A stretch of 64,000 nucleotides of DNA from Pseudomonas vanderleydeniana (lineage in GTDB: Bacteria > Pseudomonadota > Gammaproteobacteria > Pseudomonadales > Pseudomonadaceae). A model generated the notes under the pieces. The model ran no database searches, was not told the origin of the DNA, and saw only the letters and a list, made by a program, of their open reading frames with translations. Both the position numbers and the translations under genes were made by a program. The stretch is taken from positions 3,088,001 through 3,152,000 of the forward strand of contig NZ_CP077093.1 in NCBI RefSeq assembly GCF_014268755.2, written 5' to 3'. Of the stretch, positions 16,775 to 25,275 are shown piece by piece (position 1 is the stretch's first letter; every line of letters begins with the position of its first letter).

Positions 16775-17692
16775 TCAGAAGGGCCGATCGGGCAGGTTCT
16801 GTTGGCGAATCATTTCCATCAGTTGGCGCAGTCCCGGTTGCGATTGGCGCTGGCTGGAGTAGTACATGCACAACGGCGCACCGAGGCAGGACCACTGTGG
16901 CAGCACCTCCTGCAGGCGGCCGTCGCGCACCTCGTCGCGCACCCGCCATTCCAGGCAATAGGCGATGCCGACTCCAGCCAGGGCGGCATCGATCACCGAC
17001 TGGCTGTCGGCGGCACTGAGCATGCCGGGCACGTCGAGGCGCAGCTGGTTTTCACTGTTGCCCAGCTCCCAGCGATAAAGGGTGTTGTCGCCCAGGCGCA
17101 TGCGGATGCAGGCATGCTGCAACAAGTCCTGCGGTTCCCGGGGCGCCGGGTGACGAGCCAGATAGTCGGCTGAGGCGACCATCACCCAGCGCAGTTCCCC
17201 GGTCAGTGGCACGGCGATCATGTCCTGGGGCACCGTCGCGCCATAGCGGATACCGGCGTCATAGCCTTCGGCGACGATGTCGACCAGCCGGTCCTCGACC
17301 ATCAGCTCCAGCTGCAACTGTGGATAGGCCGCCATGAACGGGCCGAGCACCGGGCTGATCAGCAGTTTTGCCGCATCGCGGGGCACGTTCAGGCGCAGGC
17401 GCCCGATTGGGGTATCACGGTAGCGATCCAGTTGGTCGAGTGCCCCCTGGATGGTCTCGAACCCCCGGGACAGCTGTTCGGCCAGCAGCGCACCGGCATC
17501 GGTCGGCTCCACCGAACGGCTGTTGCGGTTGAGCAGCTTGACCCCCAGGCGGGTTTCCAGGTTGCGCATGGTGTGGCTCAGGGCCGAGGTGGTGACCCCC
17601 AGCTCATGCGCTGCCTGGCGAAAGCTGCGGCGGCGGATGATTGCCATGAAAACGTTGAGATCTGCCAGTTCGGAGCGGTTGAAGCCTGCCAT
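16775..17692 (-). CDS. LysR-family transcriptional regulator
   Basis: This 305-residue protein has an N-terminal winged helix (ADLNVFMAIIRRRSFRQAA, GVTTSALSHTMRNLE) and a LysR substrate-binding domain with RLRLNVPRDAAKLLI. ATG 17692 is preferred over 17713 because AAGG precedes it. It is divergent from the aldo/keto reductase gene with a 108-base gap, so it probably controls that gene. The effector is unknown. Confidence 0.93.
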   Translation of the reverse strand: MAGFNRSELADLNVFMAIIRRRSFRQAAHELGVTTSALSHTMRNLETRLGVKLLNRNSRSVEPTDAGALLAEQLSRGFETIQGALDQLDRYRDTPIGRLRLNVPRDAAKLLISPVLGPFMAAYPQLQLELMVEDRLVDIVAEGYDAGIRYGATVPQDMIAVPLTGELRWVMVASADYLARHPAPREPQDLLQHACIRMRLGDNTLYRWELGNSENQLRLDVPGMLSAADSQSVIDAALAGVGIAYCLEWRVRDEVRDGRLQEVLPQWSCLGAPLCMYYSSQRQSQPGLRQLMEMIRQQNLPDRPF

Positions 17693-17800
17693 CGGTGAGC
17701 CTTTGCAAGACAAGTCGGGTCAATGGGGTGTTGAGCCCCATTCAACCATGGATGAACTAAGGTAACCGTTTTCTTCCTTCGATTCTGCGAGAGGTCCTTG

Positions 17801-18790
17801 ATGAGCATCGAACACATCAGCATTGCCGGTATCGACAAACCGGTTTCGCGTATTGCCCTGGGCACCTGGTCCATGGGCGGCTGGATGTGGGGCGGGGCAG
17901 ATGACGCCGTATCGATCCAGACCATTCGCCACGCCCTCGATAGCGGTATCAACCTGATCGACACCGCGCCGGTCTATGGCAAGGGGTTGTCCGAGGAGCT
18001 GATCGGCCAGGCGCTGCGCGGCGTGCGCCACCAGGCGGTGATCGCGACCAAGGCGGGCCTGCAGTGGGATGACGGTTCGGTGCGCCGCAATGCCACGGCC
18101 AGGCGCCTGCGCCATGAGGTCGAGGATTCGCTGCGTCGGCTGGAAACCGACTACATCGACCTGTACCAGATTCACTGGCCCGATCCGTTGGTGGCCCAGC
18201 AGGAAACCGCCGAGGAGCTGGAAAAGCTGCGCCAGGAAGGCAAGATCCTCGCGGTCGGCGTGAGCAATTACTCGCCGGCGCAAATGGATGAGTTCCGCCA
18301 ATACACCGCCCTGGCGACGGTGCAGCCGCCCTACAACCTGTTCGAGCGGGCCATCGACAGCGACATCCTGCCGTATGCCCGCCAGCACGAGATGGTGGTG
18401 CTGGCCTACGGCTCGCTTTGTCGTGGCCTGCTGACCGGCAGCATGCACGCCGAAACGGCCTTCGCCAGTGACGATGTGCGCAACCACGACCCGAAATTCC
18501 GCGCGCCACGTTTTGCCCAGTACCTGGAAGCGGTGGCGGCGCTGGACCTGTTCGCCCGTGAGCGGCACGACAAGTCGGTGCTGGCCCTGGCCTTGCGCTG
18601 GGTGCTGGACCAGGGCCCGACCATCGCCTTGTGGGGCGCGCGCAAGCCTGAGCAGTTGAAAGGGTGCGAACAGGCCTTCGGCTGGAGCCTGTCCGCTGAC
18701 GACCTGCAGCAGATCGATCGCATCCTGCTCAACACTGTCAAGGACCCGGTAGGTCCCGAGTTCATGGCGCCCGGTACCCGCCAGGGCTGA
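17801..18790 (+). CDS. Aldo/keto reductase
   Basis: This 329-residue TIM-barrel NAD(P)H oxidoreductase has the catalytic residues Asp and Tyr in LIDTAPVYGKG, Lys in VIATKAG and His in YQIHWPDP. It ends with a cofactor-binding WGARKPEQL segment. ATG 17801 has GAGAGG six bases upstream. Its closest style is the YdhF/Tas-like AKR group; the substrate is unknown. It is divergent from the LysR gene. Confidence 0.93.
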   Translation: MSIEHISIAGIDKPVSRIALGTWSMGGWMWGGADDAVSIQTIRHALDSGINLIDTAPVYGKGLSEELIGQALRGVRHQAVIATKAGLQWDDGSVRRNATARRLRHEVEDSLRRLETDYIDLYQIHWPDPLVAQQETAEELEKLRQEGKILAVGVSNYSPAQMDEFRQYTALATVQPPYNLFERAIDSDILPYARQHEMVVLAYGSLCRGLLTGSMHAETAFASDDVRNHDPKFRAPRFAQYLEAVAALDLFARERHDKSVLALALRWVLDQGPTIALWGARKPEQLKGCEQAFGWSLSADDLQQIDRILLNTVKDPVGPEFMAPGTRQG

Positions 18791-18801
18791 CCGGCCGGCT
18801 T

Positions 18802-18828
18802 GCCGACGACGCTTCGGTCCTCGTCGGC
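18802..18828. terminator. Hairpin between convergent genes
   Basis: Inverted repeat GCCGACGA / TCGTCGGC (8 bp, 11-base loop) lies in the 59-base space between the aldo/keto reductase stop and the convergent small lipoprotein gene. There is no T run. Confidence 0.45.
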
Positions 18829-18849
18829 GAGCGGTTCCTCCACGGTGGG

Positions 18850-19128
18850 CTAGCGGCAGCTGGCCACTGTCACCTTGCAGCTGCCTGGCGTACCGCCCGA
18901 CTCGGCGGCGTAGCGCCGGCAGTTGTCCAACGACTTGACGCTGGCGGTCTTCACGTTCGGCCCCCAGGCCAAGCCACCCACACCCGTCGTCGGCACCGCC
19001 TTGGCATAGCAGGGATAGCCGTTGACTGGCGTCTGGTGCCCGGAGCAGCCGGCGATCATCGAAAAACCGCAGGCCAGCAGGAGCAGGCGGGGCAGTGGCA
19101 GCAGGTGGGGTCGGCGGTATCCGGTCAT
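18850..19128 (-). CDS. Small lipoprotein of unknown function
   Basis: This 92-residue protein has a signal peptide with a lipobox (SMIAGC), so the mature form is a lipid-anchored peptide of about 67 residues. Four cysteines remain after the lipobox (NGYPCYAK, LDNCRRY, GSCKV, VASCR) and may form two disulfides. I do not recognise the family. It is a single gene converging on the aldo/keto reductase. Confidence 0.7.
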   Translation of the reverse strand: MTGYRRPHLLPLPRLLLLACGFSMIAGCSGHQTPVNGYPCYAKAVPTTGVGGLAWGPNVKTASVKSLDNCRRYAAESGGTPGSCKVTVASCR

Positions 19129-19335
19129 GTCGGGTTCGTTATCGATAGAAAGAGTCGGCCTTATTGTCCTGTGTTATCGATTAAGCGCAAGACCCGCCAG
19201 CCAGACAGTCCCGCGCTTGTGGCACGCCTTGCCCGACAGAAACGGATGATCCGATGGTCGCATTAATGGCATCATGGCGGACTGTCGAGGCGCACGAGCC
19301 TGTGCGCGTACCTTTCGAGCCTGGAGAGTTGATCA

Positions 19336-20592
19336 ATGGCTGTGCAGCAAACCCTCACCGTGATCCCGCCGAACGCGTCCCTGAACGGCAAGGTGACGCC
19401 ACCCGGTTCGAAATCGATCACCAACCGGGCCCTGTTGCTCGCCGCCCTGGCCAAGGGCACCAGCCGCCTGTCCGGCGCGCTGAAAAGCGATGATACCCGC
19501 CACATGTCCAATGCCCTGCGGCAGATGGGCGTGACCATCAGCGAACCCGACGACACCACCTTCGTGGTCACCGGCAGCGGCCAGTTGCAGGTGCCTGAGC
19601 AACCGCTGTTCCTGGGCAATGCCGGAACCGCGGTGCGCTTTCTGACCGCGGCGGTGAGCACCGTCAACGGCACCGTGGTACTCGATGGCGACCACTACAT
19701 GCAGAAGCGTCCGATCGGTCCGCTGCTCGACGCGCTGGGCCGCGCCGGCCTGGATGTCGCAAGCCCGACCGGTTGCCCACCGGTGACCGTGCGCGGCCAA
19801 GGTCGCGTGCAGGCGCGGCGTTTCGAGATCGATGGTGGCCTGTCGAGCCAATACGTGTCGGCCCTGCTGATGCTGGCGGCCTGCGGCGAGGAACCCGTGG
19901 ACGTGGCGCTGACCGGCAAGGACATCGGTGCCCGCGGTTATGTCGACTTGACGCTGGCCTGCATGCGCGCCTTCGGTGCCCAGGTCGAGGAAGTCGACGA
20001 GACCACCTGGCGGGTCGCGGCCACCGGCTACACCGCCTGCGACTATCAGGTCGAGCCGGATGCGTCGGCCGCCACCTACCTGTGGGCAGCCGAAGCGTTG
20101 ACCGGGGGGCGTATCGACCTGGGCGTGGCCGGTGAAGCTTTCACCCAGCCGGATGCCAAGGCGCTGGACGTGATCCAGCAGTTCCCCAACATGCCGGCGG
20201 TGATCAATGGCTCGCAGATGCAGGACGCGATCCCGACCCTGGCCGTGCTGGCCGCGTTCAACCGCACGCCGGTGCGTTTCGTCGAACTGGCGAACCTGCG
20301 GGTCAAGGAGTGCGATCGGGTCCAGGCGCTGCATGACGGCCTGAACGAAATCCGCGCCGGGCTGGCGGCGGTGGAGGGCGACGATCTGCTGGTGGCGGCC
20401 GACCCGGCGTTGGCCGGCAGCCACTGCAACGCGTTGATCGACACCCACTCCGACCACCGCATTGCCATGTGCTTCGCCCTGGCCGGACTGAAGGTCTCCG
20501 GTATCCGCATCCAGGACCCGGATTGCGTGGCCAAGACCTACCCGGACTACTGGAAGGCCCTGGCTTCGCTGGGTGTGCAGTACGCTTCGTAA
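19336..20592 (+). CDS. aroA: 3-phosphoshikimate 1-carboxyvinyltransferase (EPSP synthase), stand-alone copy
   Basis: This 418-residue enzyme joins phosphoenolpyruvate to shikimate 3-phosphate in aromatic amino-acid synthesis. Key segments are PPGSKSITNRALLLAAL at the N-terminus, LFLGNAGTAVRFL around 92-103, SSQYVSALLM, QDAIPTLAV (catalytic Asp), LRVKECDR and SDHRIAMCFAL near the C-terminus. The position equal to E. coli Pro101 is Phe102 here, while the neighbouring Gly and Thr are kept. By general knowledge, pseudomonads usually carry EPSP synthase fused behind prephenate dehydrogenase, so this free-standing gene is probably a second copy. It is monocistronic and convergent with the HAD gene. 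Confidence 0.95.
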   Translation: MAVQQTLTVIPPNASLNGKVTPPGSKSITNRALLLAALAKGTSRLSGALKSDDTRHMSNALRQMGVTISEPDDTTFVVTGSGQLQVPEQPLFLGNAGTAVRFLTAAVSTVNGTVVLDGDHYMQKRPIGPLLDALGRAGLDVASPTGCPPVTVRGQGRVQARRFEIDGGLSSQYVSALLMLAACGEEPVDVALTGKDIGARGYVDLTLACMRAFGAQVEEVDETTWRVAATGYTACDYQVEPDASAATYLWAAEALTGGRIDLGVAGEAFTQPDAKALDVIQQFPNMPAVINGSQMQDAIPTLAVLAAFNRTPVRFVELANLRVKECDRVQALHDGLNEIRAGLAAVEGDDLLVAADPALAGSHCNALIDTHSDHRIAMCFALAGLKVSGIRIQDPDCVAKTYPDYWKALASLGVQYAS

Positions 20593-20605
20593 AACCGTTG
20601 CCTGA

Positions 20606-21256
20606 TCAGGCCTGGACCAGCGCCAGGCCCTGATCGTTGCTGTCGACCGTGACCCGGCGGTAGTTCACCAGCGTCGGGTGCGGTGTCTCCAGCGGGTGAC
20701 TGTGGGTCGCGGTGATCACCGCCACGGGCATGCCCGCCGCTTGCGCCGCGCCAATGCCGGCGGGCGCATCCTCGAAAATCAGACACTGCGATGGCTCGAC
20801 GCCCAGTCGCCGGGCGGCCAGCAGGTAGCCGTCCGGTGCCGGTTTGCCGCGGCTGACGTCTTCGGCGGTGATCACCAGGTCCGGCAGCGCAATGCCGGCG
20901 GCGGCCATGCGGCTCTCTGCCAGGGCGCGCGGCGCCGAGGTCACCACGGCCCAGCGGTTGGCGGGCAGGGCAGCGAGAAATGGCAGCGCCCCCTCGATGG
21001 CGACCACGCCTTCGACGTCATCGATCTCGGCCTGGGAAATGGCCGCAGCCTCACGTTCGACGTCGATACCGGGCAGGTTCTGCCGGCGGACGGTGTCGAT
21101 GCAGCGTACGCCGTGGATGGTCTTCAGGAAGGCGGGTACATCGAGCCCATGCCGGCGTGCCCAGTTGCTCCAGACGCGCTCGGTGGCCGCCACCGAGTTG
21201 AGCAGCGTCCCGTCCATATCGAACAGAAACGCCGCGAAGCGCTGACCTTCAAACAT
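20606..21256 (-). CDS. HAD-superfamily phosphatase (sugar-phosphatase type)
   Basis: This 216-residue HAD-IA hydrolase has motif [13 protein letters not shown], motif II VVTSAP, motif III Lys in RGKPAPDGY and motif [15 protein letters not shown] helical cap lies between motifs I and II, as in YfbT/YniC and glycerol- or 2-deoxyglucose-phosphatases. It converges on aroA with 13 bases between the stops. The substrate is not determinable. Confidence 0.9.
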   Translation of the reverse strand: MFEGQRFAAFLFDMDGTLLNSVAATERVWSNWARRHGLDVPAFLKTIHGVRCIDTVRRQNLPGIDVEREAAAISQAEIDDVEGVVAIEGALPFLAALPANRWAVVTSAPRALAESRMAAAGIALPDLVITAEDVSRGKPAPDGYLLAARRLGVEPSQCLIFEDAPAGIGAAQAAGMPVAVITATHSHPLETPHPTLVNYRRVTVDSNDQGLALVQA

Positions 21257-21512
21257 GCCGTGTCCTCCTTTGGGTAAAAAAACATGCTAACACGCACAAC
21301 CTGCGGGGTAGGCGGACGGGCGGCGCTCCCCTTGCTGGCGATAGCGATCTTACGGGTGCCACAAGGCAGGCGAGCAATCACTGCCAGGACTTTTTCAGCA
21401 AGCCGTGGAATAACGGTGGGCCGCGTTCGTCAGACCTGGGAAACCCGCCTGATACAGCAGGAGCTTCAGGTCGGCGCCTGTGAAAACCGATCCCTATTGC
21501 GAGACGAACCTG

Positions 21513-22289
21513 ATGAAACTGTCCAAGACCCGTTCCCTGTTTGCTGCCGCTTCCCTGGCATTGCTGGCTGCCGGTGGCGCCAATGCCGCCCCGGCCGCTT
21601 CGATCCACAACATCGTGCTGGTCCATGGCGCGTTCGTGACCGGTGCCGGCTGGAAGCCGGTCTACGACATCCTGGTCAAGGACGGCTATCACGTCTCGAT
21701 CGCGCAGCACCCGCTGACCGGTTTCCAGGATGACGTGACCGCCGTCAAGCGTATCCTGGCGATGCAGGATGGCCCGACCATCCTGGTCGGCCACAGCTAT
21801 GGCGGCGCGGTGATTTCCGATGCCGGTACCGACTCGCACGTCGCGGGCCTGGTCTACATCGCCGCGCACGCCCTCGATATCGGCGAAACCGAAGCGGCCA
21901 ACGGCAAGCTGTACCCGAATGCGACCAAGGCGGTGAAGAAGACCGAAGACGGGTTCCTCTATCTCGATCCGGCGTTCTATCCCGCCGACTTCGCGGCCGA
22001 CCTGCCCAAGGCCCAGGCCGAGTTCGAAGCCCGGTCCCAGGCGCTGACCTCGGCCTCGGTGTTCACCACGGCAGCGACCTCCGCCGCCTGGAAGACCAAG
22101 CCGAGCTGGTACGCTGTCGCCAAGTCCGATCGCATCATCAACCCGGACCTGGAGCGCATGTACGCCAAGCGCGCCAACAGCCACACCATCGAGATCCCCG
22201 GGGCCAGCCATGCGGTCTACGAGTCGCACCCCAAGGAAGTGGCAGCCCTGATCGAACAGGCGGCCCAGCACGCCCTGGATGGCAAGTAA
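21513..22289 (+). CDS. Exported alpha/beta hydrolase
   Basis: This 258-residue protein has a signal peptide (MKLSKTRSLFAAASLALLAA, cut after ANA) and then an esterase-like domain. That domain has an LVHGAFVTGAGW oxyanion region, nucleophile GHSYGG, and C-terminal GASHAVYESHP with the catalytic His. ATG 21513 is chosen, since the upstream GTG 21480 would mask the signal peptide. It resembles salicylate-esterase/MhpC-like short hydrolases common in Proteobacteria. It is likely periplasmic; the substrate is unknown. Confidence 0.88.
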   Translation: MKLSKTRSLFAAASLALLAAGGANAAPAASIHNIVLVHGAFVTGAGWKPVYDILVKDGYHVSIAQHPLTGFQDDVTAVKRILAMQDGPTILVGHSYGGAVISDAGTDSHVAGLVYIAAHALDIGETEAANGKLYPNATKAVKKTEDGFLYLDPAFYPADFAADLPKAQAEFEARSQALTSASVFTTAATSAAWKTKPSWYAVAKSDRIINPDLERMYAKRANSHTIEIPGASHAVYESHPKEVAALIEQAAQHALDGK

Positions 22290-22361
22290 CCGGCCAGCAG
22301 GGTACTTGCTACACTCAGGGTTCAACGCCCGGACGGCCCGGGCGGTCGATGCGAGGTGCGT

Positions 22362-22565
22362 ATGGATACCCAGCCTGCTGGTATGACCGTTCCGTTTTCA
22401 CGCTACCCCTTGGGCATGATGCCCTGGCGTGAGGTGCCGGCGCCCGAGGAGGATGACGTCGTCGAGGAGGAGGTGGACGATGAGCCCCCACCGCAGACCT
22501 GGAAGCATCCCGAGGATGGCAAGGAGATGCCGGAGCGCGACCGGGAGACACCGCTCAAGCCCTGA
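22362..22565 (+). CDS. Small acidic, proline-rich hypothetical protein
   Basis: This 67-residue frame has GAGG five bases before its ATG. It is rich in Glu, Asp and Pro, with an EEDDVVEEEVDDEPPP run, and looks disordered. It is followed by a strong hairpin. I do not recognise the family, but the ribosome site and hairpin support a real small gene. Confidence 0.5.
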   Translation: MDTQPAGMTVPFSRYPLGMMPWREVPAPEEDDVVEEEVDDEPPPQTWKHPEDGKEMPERDRETPLKP

Positions 22566-22583
22566 CGATGACGCCTGATACGG

Positions 22584-22612
22584 CCGTTGCCCGCCCGCCG
22601 GGTGGGCAACGG
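22584..22612 (+). terminator. Hairpin terminator after the small acidic protein gene
   Basis: Perfect 9-bp inverted repeat CCGTTGCCC / GGGCAACGG with an 11-base GC-rich loop, 18 bases after the stop of the small gene. No clear T run follows. Confidence 0.5.
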
Positions 22613-22768
22613 ATCGTTCCCGGACGGAGCCGGTGCTGTTCGCAGATCGCCCGAAATCTGTCCGCAAGTGCCGGTTCAGAGCCTTTCGCCCTTGCTGGCT
22701 TGCGGCAGAGGGATCATCATCGTCCTCCCGAGTGCCTTTGCACCCCATTCCCATTCAGGTGAAGATCC

Positions 22769-23068
22769 ATGAACCATGCCATTCGTGTCGTTGCCATCCT
22801 TCAAGCCAAGCCGGGCAAGGCTGCCGAGCTGGAGGCCGTGTTGAAGGCCGCCGTGGTGCCATCGCGTGCGGAAGCCGGTTGCCGTGAGTACACGCTGCAT
22901 GTCGATCGCGAGAATCCCGGGCGTTTCGTCTTCGTCGAGACCTGGATCGACATGGCGGCAATCGAACACCACCGTGAAACCGAACACTATCGGGTCATGG
23001 GGGCTGCGGCCGCCGACCTGGTCCAGGACAGGCAGGTCCTGCTGCTGGACGAAGTACCCGGACAGTAA
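22769..23068 (+). CDS. Antibiotic-biosynthesis-monooxygenase (ABM) family protein, quinol-monooxygenase-like
   Basis: This 99-residue ferredoxin-like-fold protein of the ABM/YgiN family has a VVAILQAKPGKAAELEAVL start, EAGCREYTLHVDRENPG and FVFVETWIDMAAIEHH. Such dimeric, cofactor-free enzymes oxidise quinols or related phenolics. It lies 44 bases before a nitroreductase gene on the same strand, so the two may form a small quinone-redox unit. Confidence 0.88.
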   Translation: MNHAIRVVAILQAKPGKAAELEAVLKAAVVPSRAEAGCREYTLHVDRENPGRFVFVETWIDMAAIEHHRETEHYRVMGAAAADLVQDRQVLLLDEVPGQ

Positions 23069-23112
23069 TATCGCCGCGCAGGGACGCGTCCATTTCCCTT
23101 TCGAGATTGACC

Positions 23113-23943
23113 ATGACCGTGCTGACTTCTTCTTTTGATGCCCTGTGGCAGGCGCGTTACGGCCTGCCACTGTCCGAGGCTGACCTGCCGCACAATGCGG
23201 TACTGCAAAGCCTGCTGGAGCACCGCTCGGTCCGGGCCTTCCTGCCCGATGCGCTGCCTGCCGGAGCACTGGAGGCCGGGGTGGCCGCAGCCCAGTCGGC
23301 GTCCACTTCGTCCAACCTGCAGGTGTGGAGCGTTATCGCGATCCGGGACCCGGCGCGCCGGGCCCGCTTCGCCGAGTTGTCCGGAGGCCAGCGGCATATC
23401 GAGCAGGCGCCGTTGTTCCTGGCCTGGGTACTCGACCTGTCACGCCTGCGGCGCCTGGGGGATGCCCGGGAGCAGGCCACCGACGGCCTCGACTACCTGG
23501 AGACCTTTGTCGTGGGCAGTGTCGACACCGCGCTGGCCGCGCAGAACGCCGCCGTAGCCTTCGAGTCGCTGGGGCTGGGTATCGTCTACATCGGTGGCAT
23601 GCGCAACCATCCGGAAATCGTCGCCGAGGAACTGGGCCTGCCGGCTGGCAGCCTGGTGCTGTTCGGCATGTGCGTCGGCCATCCCGACCCGGCCTTGCCG
23701 GCGACGGTCAAACCGCGCCTGCCGCAGAGCGTGGTGTTGCATCACGATCGTTATGGCGCGACCGATGAACTGCAGCAGTGCCGTGCCTACGATGAGCAGA
23801 TGCAGCAGGCGCAGAGCCGCCAGGGGCGGGCAGTGCAGCCCTGGTCCGAGGCGGTGGTGCAGCGTGTGGCGGGGCCTGCTTCGCTCAGCGGTCGTGACCG
23901 GCTGCGTGAGGCGGTCGCGGCGCTAGGGTTCGAGTTGCGCTAG
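23113..23943 (+). CDS. Nitroreductase-family NADPH-dependent FMN oxidoreductase (NfsA-like)
   Basis: This 276-residue protein has the FMN-contact motif LLEHRSVRAFLPDALP, AAAQSASTSSNLQVWSVI, and a second FMN/NADPH segment GLGIVYIGGMRNHPE. The basic C-terminus and overall length fit NfsA/Frp-type oxygen-insensitive nitro- or quinone reductases. ATG 23113 is preferred over TTG 23107. It follows the ABM gene. Confidence 0.9.
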   Translation: MTVLTSSFDALWQARYGLPLSEADLPHNAVLQSLLEHRSVRAFLPDALPAGALEAGVAAAQSASTSSNLQVWSVIAIRDPARRARFAELSGGQRHIEQAPLFLAWVLDLSRLRRLGDAREQATDGLDYLETFVVGSVDTALAAQNAAVAFESLGLGIVYIGGMRNHPEIVAEELGLPAGSLVLFGMCVGHPDPALPATVKPRLPQSVVLHHDRYGATDELQQCRAYDEQMQQAQSRQGRAVQPWSEAVVQRVAGPASLSGRDRLREAVAALGFELR

Positions 23944-23975
23944 TGTCCGGTCCCTGAGGATGGTGGTGTTCTCAG

Positions 23976-24076
23976 GGGCCTCTCGCGGGCAAGCCACGCT
24001 CCCACAGGATTGCGGCGTACGCAGGTTTTGCGAGCAATGCGCGACTGTGGGAGCGTGGCTTGCCCGCGAGAGGCCC
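23976..24076. repeat. REPIN: two inverted REP sequences
   Basis: Two 31-bp arms (23976-24006 and 24046-24076) are perfect reverse complements, spaced by 39 bases. Each contains the GGGCAAGCCACGCTCCCACA type of pseudomonad REP. Such doublets are mobilised in trans by RAYT transposases; no RAYT gene is in this window. It lies between two convergent genes and would also form a very stable RNA hairpin. Confidence 0.92.
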
Positions 24077-24111
24077 TGGCAGGCAACCCATAAACGCCGG
24101 CCTCTCCTCAT

Positions 24112-24915
24112 TCAGAACCGCAAGGTAGCCCCCGTGGTGAACCAGTGATCCTGGTCGCCATTCAACTGTCCGCCCGCCACCAGGTCGATGTCGAGCTTCT
24201 GGCCGATGTGCAGGCGTGGGCCCGCTTGCCAGCCCTGGTCGCCGCCCTCCTGGCCGAAACGCTCGGCCACCAGGGTCAGTGCCGGTGCCAGGTCGTACTC
24301 CATGCCGGTGCCCCAGGTCAGCCGGTGCTTCTGCTCACCGTCGTCATAGACATGGCTCCAGCCGCCGCTGAGGGTCAGGCGCAGCGCTTCAATCGGTTTG
24401 TAGGTCAGCGGCAGGGCCAGGTCGATACCGTCGTAGGCATGGCGTCGACCGGTGGCGAGATGCGCCTGGGCCAGTATCGCGCTTTCAAGGCCGAGGTCCT
24501 CGCGGCTGAACAGCGACGCCTTGAGGTGCGGGCTGAATAGGGTCTGGTGCTCGCCGTCGTGGCGGCTGCGGTTGATATCGGCGCCCAGTTGCAGGGACGG
24601 CAGGCCGGTTGGGGTACAGTCCGCCGACAGTACGGTTTCGCCGCTGGAGGCCTGGTGCCGGTTGCTCTTGTACCAGGTGTCGACGTTGCATGCTCCGGGG
24701 GCGTTGATGGCGCCGTCGTCGACGACGTAGGCACCGCCGGCGGCATGGGCCTTGGCGTAGATCGACAGCAGGGCGAAGGTGCCCAGGGTCGCACCGAGGA
24801 ACGCCAGGGTCCCGCGCAGGGTACGTCGTCGAGCGCGTGGCAGGGCCTGGTAAAGAGAGACGTGGGTAGTGGTGTGCAACGAACGCTCGGTCCGGGGTTG
24901 AGGATGCTTGTGCAT
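24112..24915 (-). CDS. Probable outer-membrane beta-barrel protein
   Basis: This 267-residue protein has a long basic N-terminal region, a hydrophobic signal segment (TLAFLGATLGTFALLSIYA, cut after AHA) and then alternating-pattern strands such as LRLTLSGGWSHVYDD and GTGMEYDLAPALTLVAERFG. It ends in Phe (TTGATLRF), the usual outer-membrane assembly signature. Two cysteines early in the mature part may form a disulfide. I do not recognise a named family. It follows the SLOG-type gene by 12 bases. Confidence 0.7.
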   Translation of the reverse strand: MHKHPQPRTERSLHTTTHVSLYQALPRARRRTLRGTLAFLGATLGTFALLSIYAKAHAAGGAYVVDDGAINAPGACNVDTWYKSNRHQASSGETVLSADCTPTGLPSLQLGADINRSRHDGEHQTLFSPHLKASLFSREDLGLESAILAQAHLATGRRHAYDGIDLALPLTYKPIEALRLTLSGGWSHVYDDGEQKHRLTWGTGMEYDLAPALTLVAERFGQEGGDQGWQAGPRLHIGQKLDIDLVAGGQLNGDQDHWFTTGATLRF

Positions 24916-24927
24916 GAGGGGGCTCGC

Positions 24928-25275
24928 TCAATCGTCGATCGAAAGGGTTTCAATGCCGCTGGCCCTGGCCTGGGCCACCAGCTCTTCGGTGTCGCTGCCG
25001 CCAGGGAAGGCGATCACCCGGTCCGGTCCGCTGTCCTGCAGCATGAACCGGTTGCGGCGACGTTCGGCCTGCTTGCCGTAGTGTTGCCAGTTGGAGGGGT
25101 AGCGCACGATGTGGACGCCGGTTTCCCGGGCCCAGTCCTCGAGGGTGCTGCCCAGGTGCTGGTTGCCGCCATGCACCAGCACCGTGAGCGGGTGCTGTGC
25201 GTGGTAGGCCTCCAGCACCTGGCGGCACAGGGCGGCGTTCATGTAGTAGCGGCCGGCACAGATCAGGACGCGCAT
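24928..25275 (-). CDS. DUF2493 / SLOG-type nucleotide-binding protein
   Basis: This 115-residue Rossmann-like protein has MRVLICAGRYYMN at the start, the glycine-rich VHGGNQHLGSTLEDWA turn and IAFPGGSDTEEL. This matches DUF2493 (YspA-like) of the SLOG superfamily, which binds nucleotide-like ligands. Its start overlaps the end of the Na/Pi cotransporter gene by 13 bases, so the two are translated together. Confidence 0.85.
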   Translation of the reverse strand: MRVLICAGRYYMNAALCRQVLEAYHAQHPLTVLVHGGNQHLGSTLEDWARETGVHIVRYPSNWQHYGKQAERRRNRFMLQDSGPDRVIAFPGGSDTEELVAQARASGIETLSIDD

